Positions 27,085 through 39,095 of a stretch of 64,000 nucleotides of DNA are shown one piece after another; position 1 is the first letter of the stretch; each line of letters opens with the position of its first letter. The stretch is from positions 238,477,825 through 238,541,824 of the forward strand of contig OX352774.1 of the NCBI GenBank assembly GCA_947095535.1. Reading direction: 5' to 3'. The translations under genes and the position numbers were made by a program. The DNA comes from Poecilobothrus nobilitatus. Taxonomy: Eukaryota; Arthropoda; Insecta; Diptera; Dolichopodidae. A model generated the notes under the pieces. It saw only the letters and a list, made by a program, of their open reading frames with translations. It ran no database searches and was not told the DNA's origin.

Positions 27085-27400
27085 TGGCTGTATTTCATTT
27101 GCCTGTAAGTTTCACTTGTCTGTATGTTTTTGCAAGTTGCCATTTGACTGTATTTCAATTGCCGGTATTTTATGACTGTATGTAAAACATATCATTAGAG
27201 GAAATTTTAAAGTTGGTTAAAAAATTAGAGTTTCAGTAATTTGTATAGCAAGGGTTTAGAGACGGTAACCTCCACTTTTCTAAATCTTTTGTTGTTAAAA
27301 TAATATATAATGTAAAACATATAATTAAGGAGATTTTAGAGTTGGTTACAAATGAAATCCAGTCAAACAAAATACAGTCAAATGAATACAGTCTTGTTAT
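27085..27400. mobile_element. Foldback-like element: inverted short-repeat arms around ~130-bp units (repeat Y)
   Basis: The left arm (27085-27180) is a degenerate array of CTGTATTTCATTTGCCTG-like units. The right arm (27350-27395) holds the opposite orientation (AAATCCAGTCAAACAAAATA, CAGTCAAATGAATACAG). Between them TGTAAAACATATCATTAGAG at 27181 recurs as TGTAAAACATATAATTAAGG at 27311 (130-bp period), and the unit contains the reverse complement of repeat Y found at 21990-22340 (TAGAGACGGTAACCTCCAC). There is no ORF. The architecture resembles foldback elements, whose arms are tandem arrays. Confidence 0.5.
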
Positions 27401-29261
27401 AGTAACCCATTTTGTGTTATAAATAAGTCCTTTTTAACCAAATGTATGGATGTTGTGCTTTTTAAATTGTCAATTATACCTCACAATTAAGTCTGACAGT
27501 ACTGAATTGCAGTAATAATATTTATGATTTTCTTTTTGTGCCTCTTTTTACCGTTAGAGATACCGTTAGAGATAAATTGCGCTTAACTGTAGAATTCTTT
27601 GCTTATTTTGATTTTCCATTATTTTATTAGGAGTGGCGAACCCTTTCTATACCTATTATACAATAATATTTCATTGCTGTAAAGTGAGAGATTTAATAAG
27701 TACTAACTTTAGTTCTGTTTTTCAATTTAAGATTTAAATTTTGTTTTTAGAGATTTTCTTCTTCTTTTTTAATCTTTATCTTATTACTGATGCTCAAAAC
27801 TTTCTTATATAGATAGGCTTTGTACCACTTACTGATATATTCTTTCGAAATATAGTACTTAAGTGTGTGATGATCTTGTGAATTTGATGACAGTAGTTTT
27901 ATTTAATGACCTTTAAATATTCGGTAATTGTTTTCTTAAAAATAATTGATTGAACAGACGAAATAATAGCATGGCTAGCATGTTCCTTTTTTTCAGACCT
28001 ATTTAAATTAAATTTATTTATTTCCTGCTAATAATGTTTTGGCCATAACTGTATTTGTATAAATAATCACATATTATAGTATATTACAAGATTTGAGTAT
28101 ACTCCATAAAATTAATAGCAATTTTTTTAGTAGTACATTATTATAAATAAGCTGTGATGAACTTCTTGACTTCTATACTTTGAATATATGTGGTTTTTAT
28201 ATACGAAAGAAAAAAGTGTAATTCTTTAATTTATTTTGAAGTTGTTGTTCTGAAGTTATTTTATTTATTTATTTTTTATTTTTTTGTTATTTTTATTTTT
28301 ACACTTTATTCATTGGGGTCTCAGCAGATTATTACGTATGTGACTATAATTACCTATGCGCTTATAGAATCCATTAATTTTATTTCTCTTTTAAAGCTTT
28401 TTCATTCTTTATATATATATATAGGAATATAGGGATATAGGAATATAGGGATATATAGGAACATTTTTTTTATGTTCGATGAGGTGTATTAATTCTTAAG
28501 TAATATTTGTATAAATTTTTATAAGATTTTACAGGTAAGAAACTAGGTAATATAATAATAATACGTATATAGTTTTGTAAGTGTTAAGAAATTTTCTGTT
28601 TTTTTTTTTGATATTTATGGCACGGTTTAACTGAAAATTATTCATAACATGCATATCTAAATAGTTTTTATCCAAATGTTAATACAGATAACATTAAAGG
28701 AAATTTTTAAATGATTTTTGTTTCATTTGAAGAATGGGTAATCAAGTGTTAGTTTAATCGTAAGAGCAACAGATATGTTTTTTTTTTTGAGTTTTTTTTC
28801 TTTTAGAATATTCTAACGTATATGAAAGAATATAATAAATAGCTATATTATAAAATGAACATTTTAATGTTTGGATAAATAATTGAAAAAGGAAATGAAA
28901 AGATTATGTAAAATGTACTTATTAATTTGTTAATTTTAATGCTCTTCAGAAGATTATAAAAAAATTTAACATAAATTGATGTTTTTTAAAATAAATAGTT
29001 AATATAAATTAAAACTGTTGGGATGAAAAAAATATCAAAATGCAGTCATTCATTTTTACCTATAGTAGAGAACTTTAAGAGATCAAAGTGTAAGTCTAAA
29101 CGCAGTATCAAAAGACTAAAGTTTTAATTATGAGAGAATAAAAAGGATGAAAATATGTATATTGTGAAGCTTGAATCAATTTTTAATATTTTTTCATTCA
29201 TATTTACCTGATTTACCTATTCCTAAAGGTTATTTTTTTTTTTTATACTAAAACCACAAAC
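27401..29261. other. AT-rich non-coding stretch
   Basis: Nothing recognisable apart from the short tandem repeat at 28414-28462. A doubled ACCGTTAGAGATA is at 27551-27573. Confidence 0.55.
28414..28462. repeat. Short tandem repeat (AGGGATATAGGAATAT)
   Basis: About three units of a 16-bp motif following a short TA tract: ATAGGAATATAGGGATATAG, GAATATAGGGATATATAGGA. Confidence 0.7.
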
Positions 29262-29990
29262 TAGGAATATGATCCTTTGTACTTGAAGTAGTTATGATTA
29301 TATGGGATGGGATAGGGATGGAACAAATGAGGATAATGGGGAGTTGAGGGGTAAATTAGAGAAGAATCTGTTGTAAATATCAAAACCGCCAACTTTTGGG
29401 AATACGGTGGATGGTTATAAATTCCACATTTTTGCAGTTCTAACAACAAACGAATTGCTATAACCAGTAGAGTACTACTTAGGCAGTTCCACATAGTAGG
29501 AATGCGCATTTGCTGCCCCTCTTGTGTTCCGTTGGAATTATTTAAAAGGAGGCCTCAGTGATTTTATTTCAACTGAGCAAGTGTCATTACCTATAAAATA
29601 TTTGTAAAAAAGAAAAAGAGCTCCTATATTACGACGGATGTCAAGCGAGGCTATAGTATTACTCACTATGGGGTCATTTATTTGACGAATGGGGCGTTTT
29701 TTAACTCGATCGAGAAAGTTTAAGGAAGTGGATGAGGCGCCAGTCTAAATATGTGAGTTATATTCCATCTTAGGCCATATATATGCTTTATAGATTTTGG
29801 ACAGGTCCCTTGAAGAGAAATAAGATTTACACCTAAAGAGAAAACCCAAACATTTGGCAGCATTTTTTGCTATATGAAATATATGATCATTCCACATCAT
29901 TTTTTGTTTTAGCTGCATGCCCAAAATGTTCAGGTTTTCCGATCGGTGCACGATTTCCCCAAGAAACCTCAGATTGGGGTTATGTAAAAC
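29262..29990 (-). pseudogene. Non-LTR retrotransposon relic (reverse transcriptase C-terminal region), family 2
   Basis: On the minus strand, 29984-29747 reads NPNLRFLGEIVHRSENLNIL, then WNDHIFHIAKNAAKCLGFLF, YFSSRDLSKIYKAYI and PKMEYNSHI. This is the LG..I...L.W..H......A...LGFL.R....F....L..IYKAYIRP.MEY.S.IW pattern found just after the reverse transcriptase core in several insect non-LTR clades. The rest of the frame is broken; near 29510 QQMRIPTMWNCLSSTLL matches the usual R..WN.LPS segment close to the end of such ORFs. The 82-codon ORF at 29261-29509 is part of this relic. Confidence 0.7.
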
Positions 29991-31890
29991 TAACTATTTA
30001 TTAAGTATGTAATTAACTATGATGATCAGAATTCTCTCAACATAATTAAAGAAATAATTTATAAGCTTCTAGAAGTTGCCACGTTTTAATAGAAAAACAA
30101 GTTCTAAATTTTGTTCGTTAAAGTTTAATAAAAAAGAGATTTTAATTAATTGGATTCGATAATCAAAAAAATATAATTTTAGTTTTTTGATGGTTATAAA
30201 GATTAAAGATTTCTGGTTTGAAGCAAGAACTAAGTTTAATAATAAAGTATGGTTAATAAGAAAACGATGTACGAAGTTTTGAGACATGTTGATTAACTAT
30301 AATATATTAAATTCGGCGTTATAAACAAACTCCAAAAACAAAAACGCACTAACATTAATTATTTTTGCTTAAATTTTACTTGGGGATAAATTTTTGGGGG
30401 GGATTAGTTAATTTTTTTAGGGAATTAGTTAATTTTTTTTTTTGGGAATTTGTTCATGAGAAATAGTAGGTGTTTAAAATTAAAATCAAAGTAATAAAAA
30501 GTAAAATAACTTCTTTATAGAAAATTCAGCATATCATTATGTCTATCTTGATGTCTTATACATGCGACATGTGAAATTGAACTTTAAATTGGGATCCCAT
30601 CAAAAACATATTTTTGTTTAAAGTAAAACGGAGTCTGTGATAGTTAATTTAGCATTTCTATTCTTTGAAATTGTGGACAATGATTGTTCATACATTTTCG
30701 AATTTTATTATATAAAGTTTGCATATTGGTTCGTTTTTAAAGTCTTGGTACCTATAGTTAAAATTAAACTCTAATTATAAAGTAAATTTTTGTTATAATT
30801 GTTTAAGAATCCGTTGTGTATAATCCGATGCATACTCTTGTGTATAATCCGAAGATGTATTTGCTTTGATTCAAGTGTTGTTATTTTTTCTTCCTTACTT
30901 TTACAGATTATTTAAATAAATTGATAAATGCAAAAAGATGTGTTTTTTGTTTTTTATTAAAAACATATTTTTTTTTTTGCTGATTCTAAATATAAAAATT
31001 TAAAAAATCACTTTTATATTATTTATTACTGAAGTTGGTAAAACGGAATCCTTGAAATTAGGTTAACACTTTTAACTTTATTTTCTTTTTTACAATTTTA
31101 TCCAAAATAAAATTATTTTTATAAAAAAGAAAAACAAAACATAGACTAAAGCTAGAAAACACCATACCACAAATATATATTTAATTTTTCAGTTCTACAA
31201 AGGATTCTTATTTATTTTATTTTTTTTTTTTTGATTTAATCTTTCTATTTTTCTTTCCTTTTTAACAGAATATAAATAAATAGAAAATTGAAACAGAAAA
31301 TTTAATAAAATAAAAAGAAAAAAATGAAAAATTCAAACTAAGAATAAGGAACTGAAAAATATAAATTGGTTAAAAGGTGTGAAAAAGTAGAATCTTATCT
31401 TACTGTTAGTCAATATTCAGAAAAGCACAAACAATATATCCTATAGGATAAACATGAAATATAATTTTTTTTTTTAAATAATTTTATTTTTTAATAAAGG
31501 TGAAAGATTTTTTTAAGAAAGAACTCTATTTCATCTACTTGACACCATAATTCACTTTTACTCCTGTATTGAATTTATAAAACGTGAAAATTACCTTTTA
31601 TCTTTTTTTTTTAGTTTTATGTTCTCTTTGGTGGAATTGTTGTTTTTGTTGTTGAAATTTTTGATTGGTAGCAAAAAAACAAAAAAATTATTTATATTAT
31701 TTTATTTGAATACATCACATGCATAATTTTCAAAGTTCTTTGATTCAAAGTGGATGGAAATGGAAGAACAAACAACTTCATATCTACCCAATCATCTTTT
31801 GAATATATTTATTCAATGAATTTTTCTTTATACATTACATACATTTTATACATTAAATACATTTTTATTTATAATAATATATACGTAATC

Positions 31891-31921
<31 letters not shown>

Positions 31922-32329
31922 CATTTATACAATACATTTTATATTTATGTTTACTTTTAATGAACAGAACAGATTTTTAAATGTTGTTTAATTTTCATGT
32001 CAAATTAATTTCGAAAAAAATTGAAATTTAAATTATGTTGAAGATTATGTTGGTGTTCTGACAAAATATAGGATATTTGTATCAAATGACGCGGCTTTAA
32101 TTTATTTTCTATTTGTCTTATTTTTAATTATTTATTTTGGTTTTTATCGTTGATAAGTCTGCTATCGAACATAGCAATAGAAAAAAATTAAATTGTTGGT
32201 GACTTTTTTCAATATATCTAGCGATTAAGACAATCTTCTAATAAATGAAACAAAATACTGTAATAATATATTATTTATATTTTTAACATCATCAAACCGT
32301 ACAACATAAAAATAAGACCTAAAAGACCA
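29991..32329. other. AT-rich non-coding stretch
   Basis: No recognisable gene. Minor direct repeats: GGGATTAGTTAATTTTTTTA against GGAATTAGTTAATTTTTTTT at 30400-30445, and TTGTGTATAATCCGA twice at 30813-30853. Confidence 0.55.
31888..31916. repeat. (TA)n microsatellite
   Basis: Pure TA dinucleotide repeat in AT-rich sequence. Other short TA tracts are at 12677-12692, 44152-44181, 52138-52160 and 58307-58331. Confidence 0.85.
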
Positions 32330-32930
32330 AAGATTTTTGAAGGCGCACAGTTCAAAAAAGAAAATTAATACTCAAGAAAAATACTCAATACTCAATAAAA
32401 AATACTCAAAATTTACTCAAAAAAGAATTCTCAAAATTTGTATCTTTTCTTAGAATTTTATATGTAAGAAAAAATTGTAAAAAATCAAGACACTGTATAC
32501 CTATATAAACCCTATAATTAGGAAAGGTGTCTAAAAATAATAAATTTTGAAATTTTGACTCCTTATTAATTTTGACTCCTGTCAAAAAAATATTCATATC
32601 TTATATGGTAACTCTCAAAAATGTTACTTCTCTTAAAATGTTAAGGTTCTATTTAAAATCGTTCTGGACATATGAATGACAGACAGAAAAATGGACAGCA
32701 AAGAGTCTTAATATAAATTTAATATAAAAGGTGAGTTGGGGTTACATTAAAAAGTAAATTAAAATGTTAATTTTTCAAAGAATCTATCCATGGTTAAAAA
32801 TTCATTTATCTAGCTTTAACATTGTAGGAGTATTATAAACAGACAAACGAATGGACGGGTGAACGGACCAATATAATAGTGAAACTAATAAGTAAATTAT
32901 TCAGCTTTTTTTTTAAATATCCTCAAAAAT
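32330..32930. mobile_element. Fragments related to the Helentron/DINE-like family
   Basis: Two pieces: 32455-32590 contains an AAAAATTGTAAAAAATCAAG block followed by CCTATAATTAGGAAAGGTGTC, matching the corresponding stretch near 18870-18960, and 32640-32920 contains GACAGACAG/GGACAG remnants and GGACGGGTGAACGGACC, followed by AGTGAAACTAATAAG as at the edge of the copy at 39096-39750. Too degraded to orient or delimit with confidence. Nearby 'actcaaaatactcaa' runs at 32368-32420 are a short degenerate tandem repeat. Confidence 0.35.
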
Positions 32931-33889
32931 GTATTATTAACTTCAAAAATATATCTATTATATCTCTTCATTATTATGTTCTTTTAAATTCATTCTAAAT
33001 AAAACCAATAATTTATAATACCCCTGTTGAATTAATATTATTTTATACAGATTTAATGAAGTAAAAAAAAAAAAAAACTAAAAATAAGAAAAGGATAGCA
33101 GATTAAACGATGGTTCAAAGTGAAGTTTTTAAATATTATTTTTATTAATAATTCAATACTTAAAAATTACATACAAGAATAAATAACCATAATATGAAGG
33201 TGAACATTGACACAAATTCTTCCAATAAACTCAAAAAAAAAAAAAAAAAAAAAACGAAGAACATGGATGAGCGCAAATTTAACGATAAAGAAATGATTTT
33301 TCAATGAAAAAATGAAAAAGAAACGAAATATAAAAAAAAAAATAAGAAAGATGTGGTAGGAATGAAAATTGAGAAATAACGCGAGCCTTTTTGTTTTTTA
33401 TTTGTTTTTTTTTTGAGTCAATTACTAGGAAAATTTTTTTATTTTATTTTATTACTTTTTGATTAAATTTAAAGAAGAAAAAAAAAAGAAATTACTTGAC
33501 TTTATTTAAATTCCCGAAAAGCAGTTAACTTGTGCAAATAAAACATTATTGAAAATTTGTTTATTTTTTTCCAATTTAATATTTTTTAATATTAAATTCA
33601 GGTTTTTATAAAAAATAAATAAATGAACAAATAATTTCTTTTTTTTTTTTGTTGTAGAAGATTTATTCTCTTTCTATTCAAAATGAAAATGTTCAATGGC
33701 CTAATTTACAAAAAATTAAATACAATATTATTTGAATATTTTTTTTTTTTTTTGGAATATTTAAATATTAAAAGTAAATAAATATTTTGATTATTGAAAT
33801 TAAATAGAAAAATTTTGATTGTTCTTAATTCGAATCACAATTTTTTAAAAAAAAAAAACGAAGAAGAGTGTATTAATAGTTGAGTGTGT

Positions 33890-34050
33890 TAACTCTAGGA
33901 TACCCGCACGCCGATAGGTTATGCTATTATGATAAAATCTAATCATCTTTTGTAAAATTTCAGATATCTGACTAACTCTTAAGTCTTTGGCATGACACTT
34001 AACTTCCCCTCACAAAATTTCAAATATCTACCTTCAATAGACACTGAGTT
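33890..34050. repeat. Dispersed repeat X, left part interrupted by the Helentron-like element
   Basis: Contains the modules TGTAAAATTTCAGATATCTG, then ACACTTAACTTCCCCTCAC, then CAAAATTTCAAATATCTACC and AATAGACACTGAGTTATT. Related modules recur at 35641-36040, 60480-60665 and 62160-62725. Similarity breaks exactly where the 34051 element begins and resumes after 35640, so this is the pre-existing host repeat. Confidence 0.6.
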
Positions 34051-35640
34051 ATTATACCCGTACGATAGGATCGGGAGGTATAATAAAATTACTCCTCCGT
34101 TTGTAACACCTCGAAATAAGCGAGCTAGATATACCTTCAAAGGTATGGATCGGATCAGAAAAAAATTCTAAGACTTTTGAGCCATGTCCGTCCGTCCGTC
34201 CGTCCGTCCGTCAGCACGCTAACTCAAAAACTAAGAAAGCTAGAATCTTGAAATGTACACAAAATATTCTGGGAGTAATTTGTAGGTTCCCTATTTTTTT
34301 TGGTTGAGTTTGGACCAAGCCTTAGGGTAGCTCTCGAACACCTAACTTTTAGATCCCGACATTTTTTTTGAAATAGAGCTATGAAATTTTAACTGCTGAT
34401 ATATCTCACAAAAATAATAATTTTATTTTTAATAACTTTTTTTTGTAGCCCCACCCGTTACGGAGCTACAGCTCCCCAAAGGTTCAAAAAAGCTCTATAT
34501 TTAAATTGTTATACCACAAGTTGTATAAGGTATATCTTCATTTTGAAAACGCCAAACGATTACTACTTTCATTAGCTTTAAAAGTATATATAGAATAAAT
34601 ATATATTTTTGGCATACGGTGTCTTAATTTACCGTTATGCGAAACTAAAATTTTGCAAAATTCTTTAACCCTTCCATCTTCTAAACGGTTAAAGTTGGAA
34701 ACTTGAAAATTTGACAGAAGTTAGATCTTTGAAAATTAGTATGAGTCATTTCAGAAATTTTTTTTGTATCACCCCCCGTTTAGGAGTTGTAAGAGGTCAA
34801 AAACTGAAAATTTTCTATTTTGAAACACCTGTAACTTGTACACCTGTTAAAATTTTTTTGAAGTAATACACAAAAATTAAAGCTACAATATTATTCTTTT
34901 ATTTCTGTTTACAACTTTTTTTAATAATATAGGGTTACTTTATAATTGACGAAAGTGTTACTTGATTTTTTCAAATTTTCTAACAAATTTCTTTAACGAA
35001 TTTTTTCCATTTTGTTTTACTCGATAATTTGAAATTGTTGAGGATATAATGCGTAGTACAAAAAACTGTAATTAAATAAATAACATAACGGTTGCTTGAA
35101 GAATTTTTATTTATATGATATACATATATATACATACTTATATAATATCATGTTTATTTACATATCGTATATGTCACTAGTGAATGAATGATAAGAGTAT
35201 AGATGTATATTATATAGCGCCGTATTTACATACATATATGTATTTTATTGTACTTATAAGAAATTATTCTGTCAATGGAATATTTAAATATAATATAATA
35301 TAATATTTAAAATTATATTTACTGTTTTGTACTTAGTAAATTTAATATACATTTACCGCTTAGTATTAAACGGTACTATAGAATATTTGAAAAAGTTTTG
35401 GATTGATAATCGTTATGTGGAAGGTTAGAATCTGCTTTTGAAGAATGTACATATAAACATATAGTTTGAATATATGTACAACCCATAGTTCTAGAAATTA
35501 TAAAATTCACCCAAATTATTTTAAAATACTAAAATATTAAAAAAATAATATTGTAAGCAGAGTGACAGGCTGTGAACATACTAACGGTTCGTACGGGTAT
35601 CTAAGAGTTGACAAAGTCAACTGTATTCTTCCTCGTTTTT
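34051..35640 (+). mobile_element. Helentron/DINE-like non-autonomous element, longest copy
   Basis: About 1.59 kb, delimited by comparison with the copy at 49127-50157, which shares both outer boundaries. Near the 5' end is ATACCCGTACGA (34054-34065); its exact reverse complement TCGTACGGGTAT lies at 35589-35600, so there are 12-bp subterminal inverted repeats. Just after the 3' one is a perfect 7-bp-stem hairpin, AGTTGAC-AAA-GTCAACT (35606-35622), then a short T-rich end. A (GTCC)n microsatellite sits at 34186-34212. Subterminal inverted repeats, an internal microsatellite and a 3' terminal hairpin are the architecture described for DINE-1/Helentron elements and resemble mini-me (GTCY)n elements of flies. 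No transposase or Rep/helicase ORF is seen; the 70-codon ORF at 35562 is incidental. It is inserted into another repeat (33890-36040). Confidence 0.72.
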
Positions 35641-36040
35641 ATATAAGAAAAGACAAGTTGTATATTGCAGCTATCCAAATCTGTTGCTCTAGACTAACTA
35701 AATTTTGTAGAAGTTGTTACCATAATGTACTAGCATTAACTTATTTTTACAAAATTTTAAATATGCAGCTTTAATAGACACTGAGTAATTGTTATACAAA
35801 GAAAGAAATTGTATGGAAGCTACACGAACCCGTGTGTCGAACTTGTTGAATTTCAATTGCGAAACTAACAATTTTACAAAGGTGAAATAGTAAAAATGGC
35901 AGAATTGTATCTCTTTTATTTTTTAAGCATGAATATACATACATACTTCTCCATTTTTATTACATTTTCGTTAAGGTGTTACAAACGTAATGGTAAATTT
36001 ATTATACTCGGAAAACTACGTTTGTACCGATATAAAAATT
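35641..36040. repeat. Dispersed repeat X, right part
   Basis: Begins ATATAAGAAAAGACAAGTTG, continues the interrupted repeat X, and repeats the TTTAATAGACACTGAGTAATT module at 35773-35793, showing internal tandem units of about 155 bp. It then matches 62455-62725: GGAAGCTACACGAACCCGTG, CGAACTTGTTGAATTT, GCGAAACTAACAATTTTACA and, after 35970, AAGGTGTTACAAACGTAATG and AAATTTATTATACTC. No protein-like frame is seen. Confidence 0.55.
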
Positions 36041-36540
36041 TGTAATATAAAATTAAAAAAATTTTCCTGAAATAATTTACAAAATATATTTTCCATAAAA
36101 TAAACAATGTGATTGTTAAAAAAAAAATATAAAATACGAAAACGTGATGATTTTCACTAAACTCTTAAAAATTAGAGAGTTTTAGATATAAATTAAATAA
36201 TATTTTACGAGTATATAATGATAACCTATTATTTTTAAAGATATTTAGTGTTAAAAAAAATGGCAACTTTAAATATCAAATTAGATCAAATAACTAAATT
36301 TAGACTCTGTAAGCTGGCGTAAGTGTACCTCTGCAGCTCTTGGTTTATGAATGAAAAGATTGAAGAATGTCTAAAAGAATAGTCACCTGAGAAATGTTTA
36401 AATGCTGATATTTTGTATCTGCTAACATTTTCTTTTTAATCCCACTCCTACAATATAAAATCAAAATTTCTCTTTTTTTGTAGGTAAAACTTCCTTTTCC
36501 TTTCCTTATCTTATTATTCAACCATTATATTGATGTGCAA

Positions 36541-36630
36541 TTAAGGTGATTAGCCTATTATAGTGATTATGAAGGGACCTAGTTTTAGTGTGCTAAAATT
36601 TCACGCTACTATAATAGGTGCTTAGGTTTT
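36541..36630. repeat. Short inverted repeat (possible solo foldback)
   Basis: ATTAGCCTATTATAGTGA at 36550 is matched by the reverse complement of ACTATAATAGGTGC at 36609-36622, with smaller inverted matches toward the centre (TTTTAGTGTGCTAAAA at 36584-36599). It lies 40 bp from the SINE at 36668-36808 next to a degenerate GGTGTAATT microsatellite (36635-36662). Confidence 0.4.
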
Positions 36631-36667
36631 ATTGGTGTTACAATTGGTGTAATTGGTGTAATTATTC

Positions 36668-36808
36668 GGGTAATTATACAGGCTTTCCTGTTCAGGCGTG
36701 GCTGTAAATGTCGTAAAGGGGAATAACTCTTACGACGCGTATTGGATTAGAACCCCCACTCCCTCGGTGTTTACAGCGTATTTTATACGCTCTTACCCAC
36801 TAGGATTA
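36668..36808 (-). mobile_element. tRNA-derived SINE, copy 3 (inverted, 3'-truncated)
   Basis: On the minus strand the copy begins near box A (CCTAGTGGGTAAGAGCG), continues GTATAAAATACGCTGTAAAC, ACCGAGGGAGTGG, a degraded box B (GGGTTCTAATCC), GTCGTAAGAGTTATTCCCC, ACGACATTTACAGCCACGCC and AAAGCCTGTATAATT, and lacks the CACATTTATGTG palindrome and the A tail. Confidence 0.75.
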
Positions 36809-37589
36809 AGAAAAATCCTAAGAAAAGAGAATTATTAAGAAAATTATAAAAATTTACTAACCGACAAGCATAAAATTTAGAAGTTTCAACAGTATCCAAG
36901 AAAAATAAATTATATTAAAAGAAAAAATTTTAAAATTTTAATTAATCTAAAATCAATTTTTATTTTTTATACACTAATGTCTTCCATATTGAACCAATAA
37001 TATTTAATCTTTTAAAAAAATTTAACACATCAACGCCTAATATAAATTATTTATTTTAAATAAAAAAAAATAAACTTTTAATATTGAAATTGCCTTTTTA
37101 CATAAATTATTTAATGTTAAAATTATTGAGTAAATAAAATTAATTCACTTGAATAATTTCTTACTCTAAAAAAATGTTCCTATATGTTTTCCCATATATA
37201 TATGTACTATGTATATAAGTTATTCTTTAGTAAATCTATAACATACTATAGTCTAGAAACCATATTTTAAACAACTAGTAAATACTATAATTTGTATTTG
37301 TATTTAAATTACATTTAAAATATAATTCACTAAGGATTACAACATTTAAATTTTACAAAAATGTCTCTTCTTTTCAATGTAACTAACTAAAAATATGTTT
37401 AGATAATATTGTATAATATATCAAATGTAGCTGACAAATAGACGATGCTGCGTTTTAATAAGAAATTTTTCACTCATAGTTTCTCTTGTTTATGTAATAT
37501 AAAATATTTTATTTTTTACAACTATTAAGTTGTTTTCTGGGCTTAAATGTCGTATATCATAATATGCAAGTTAAAGCATTTGGCTCTTA

Positions 37590-37990
37590 TTTTGAATAAC
37601 TTCTTCTCTTTCCAATACACTATTCAGGATGTAGTAATATTATAGTAATTTTCGTTTTCATAATGTACTCTCGAGAAATTTAATCAGATGATTTCCCCTT
37701 GCCAGTCTGATCCTATTGTCTGATTACAATGGTTGACTACATTTGGGTAGTTCATTTCGCCTGGCCTGGAACAAGATAGTGCTATTCGTTATTGATTTGG
37801 TTGCTTTTCCCGAAAAACCATTCGGTCTTCATAAATGTTAACCAATATAATGTTAACATAAATGTTGTTCGTCCTCTAACACTGAGAGGTGTGTACTGGT
37901 TAGAAGGAGGCCAAAATGGAGACCTTGATTTAGAAGAAAGACCAAAATGACATTGCATAAGTTCTTTAGGGCTTCACAGGACATTTTGAA
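37590..37990. repeat. GC-richer island of unknown origin, probably a mobile-element relic
   Basis: Base composition is clearly higher in G+C than the flanks (for example CCCCTTGCCAGTCTGATCC at 37696, CGCCTGGCCTGGAACAAG at 37759, ACACTGAGAGGTGTGTACTG at 37880). All frames are interrupted on both strands and I recognise no motif. Composition and isolation suggest a transposon relic or an unrecognised exon; neither is demonstrated. Confidence 0.3.
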
Positions 37991-39095
37991 TACATTTTAA
38001 TGCAAAAGTTGAAACATTTTATTTTAAGTGCAAAGTAGAAGATATTGAATAATATTGAAAAAAGAAATTCTAAAATAACCCTAATTTTAGTAACTAACCC
38101 CTAATAACATTATGCATTACGTTACCTATACCTCTAATGCTTCCTAAATTATGTACCCATTATTAATTTCTGAGATTTCATTTAAAACTTTTTTTAAGAA
38201 CAGCTTATTTTTATTAGGTTTCATTTCTTTTAGAATTCTTGAGTTCACCTAAATAACTAATTTTATTCTCTATAAATTTTTTTTAAATCGTCATCATTAT
38301 TAAATTACATAATATTTTTGTTTATATAATTAAAATTATTTTTATGCAGCACTGTCCTTTTTTTTCTTTTTCTTTTTATAATTTTTTTATTCTTTATTAC
38401 TTTTTTAATATACTTAAAATTTTATTTTCTTTCTTCACTTAATATTTAAAATATTTTTTAAGAAGATTGTAAAAATTATTTGCCAATATCATTTCAAGCA
38501 TTTTAAAGAAAAGAAAAGAAAAAGAAATCCCAAAAAAAAAAAGAATGAATAAAAAAGCACCTTAAACACCACAAGAAAATGAACATACATCTGAACATTT
38601 TATAAATTATGTAAACACATATATACATATTCATATGTATGTATAAAAACATGTATAACGGTGAGCTCTCCTAATTTTTAATATTAAAAAATGATTGAGA
38701 AAATTCTCATAAAAAAAAAGAAAAACATAGAAAATTCGAAATTTAAACTATAAAAGAAAATAGTTTGTACATAAAATAAAAACAAAAACGAAAAAAAAAA
38801 AAAATAAATAACGGAAAAACAGTTATAAGTAAAAGACATTTTGTTGTTTACAGTTAAATCATTCAAGCATACCGTTACATTATAAAATGATAATGTCGAT
38901 GATAAAGTTAAAAAAGAAAAACAAAAAAAAAAACCGTAAGCTAAAGAAACGACAAAGGGTTTTCAAAAAAGCACATTTCCAAAATTAAAAAATATTCCAA
39001 AATAAGCCTAAAATAAACAGTAGAGTCGTAGTAAATTTTATAATATATGTATTTTATTCATACAACTTATCAATAATAATGTAAACAATAAGAAA

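Noticed and set aside
34186..34212. (GTCC)n as an independent microsatellite or CRISPR-like array
   Set aside because: It occurs at a fixed position inside a dispersed element; there are no spacer-repeat structures in the window.
36541..36630. microRNA precursor hairpin
   Set aside because: The stem is short (about 10-14 bp) with a long, weakly paired loop; adjacency to a SINE suggests a repeat instead.
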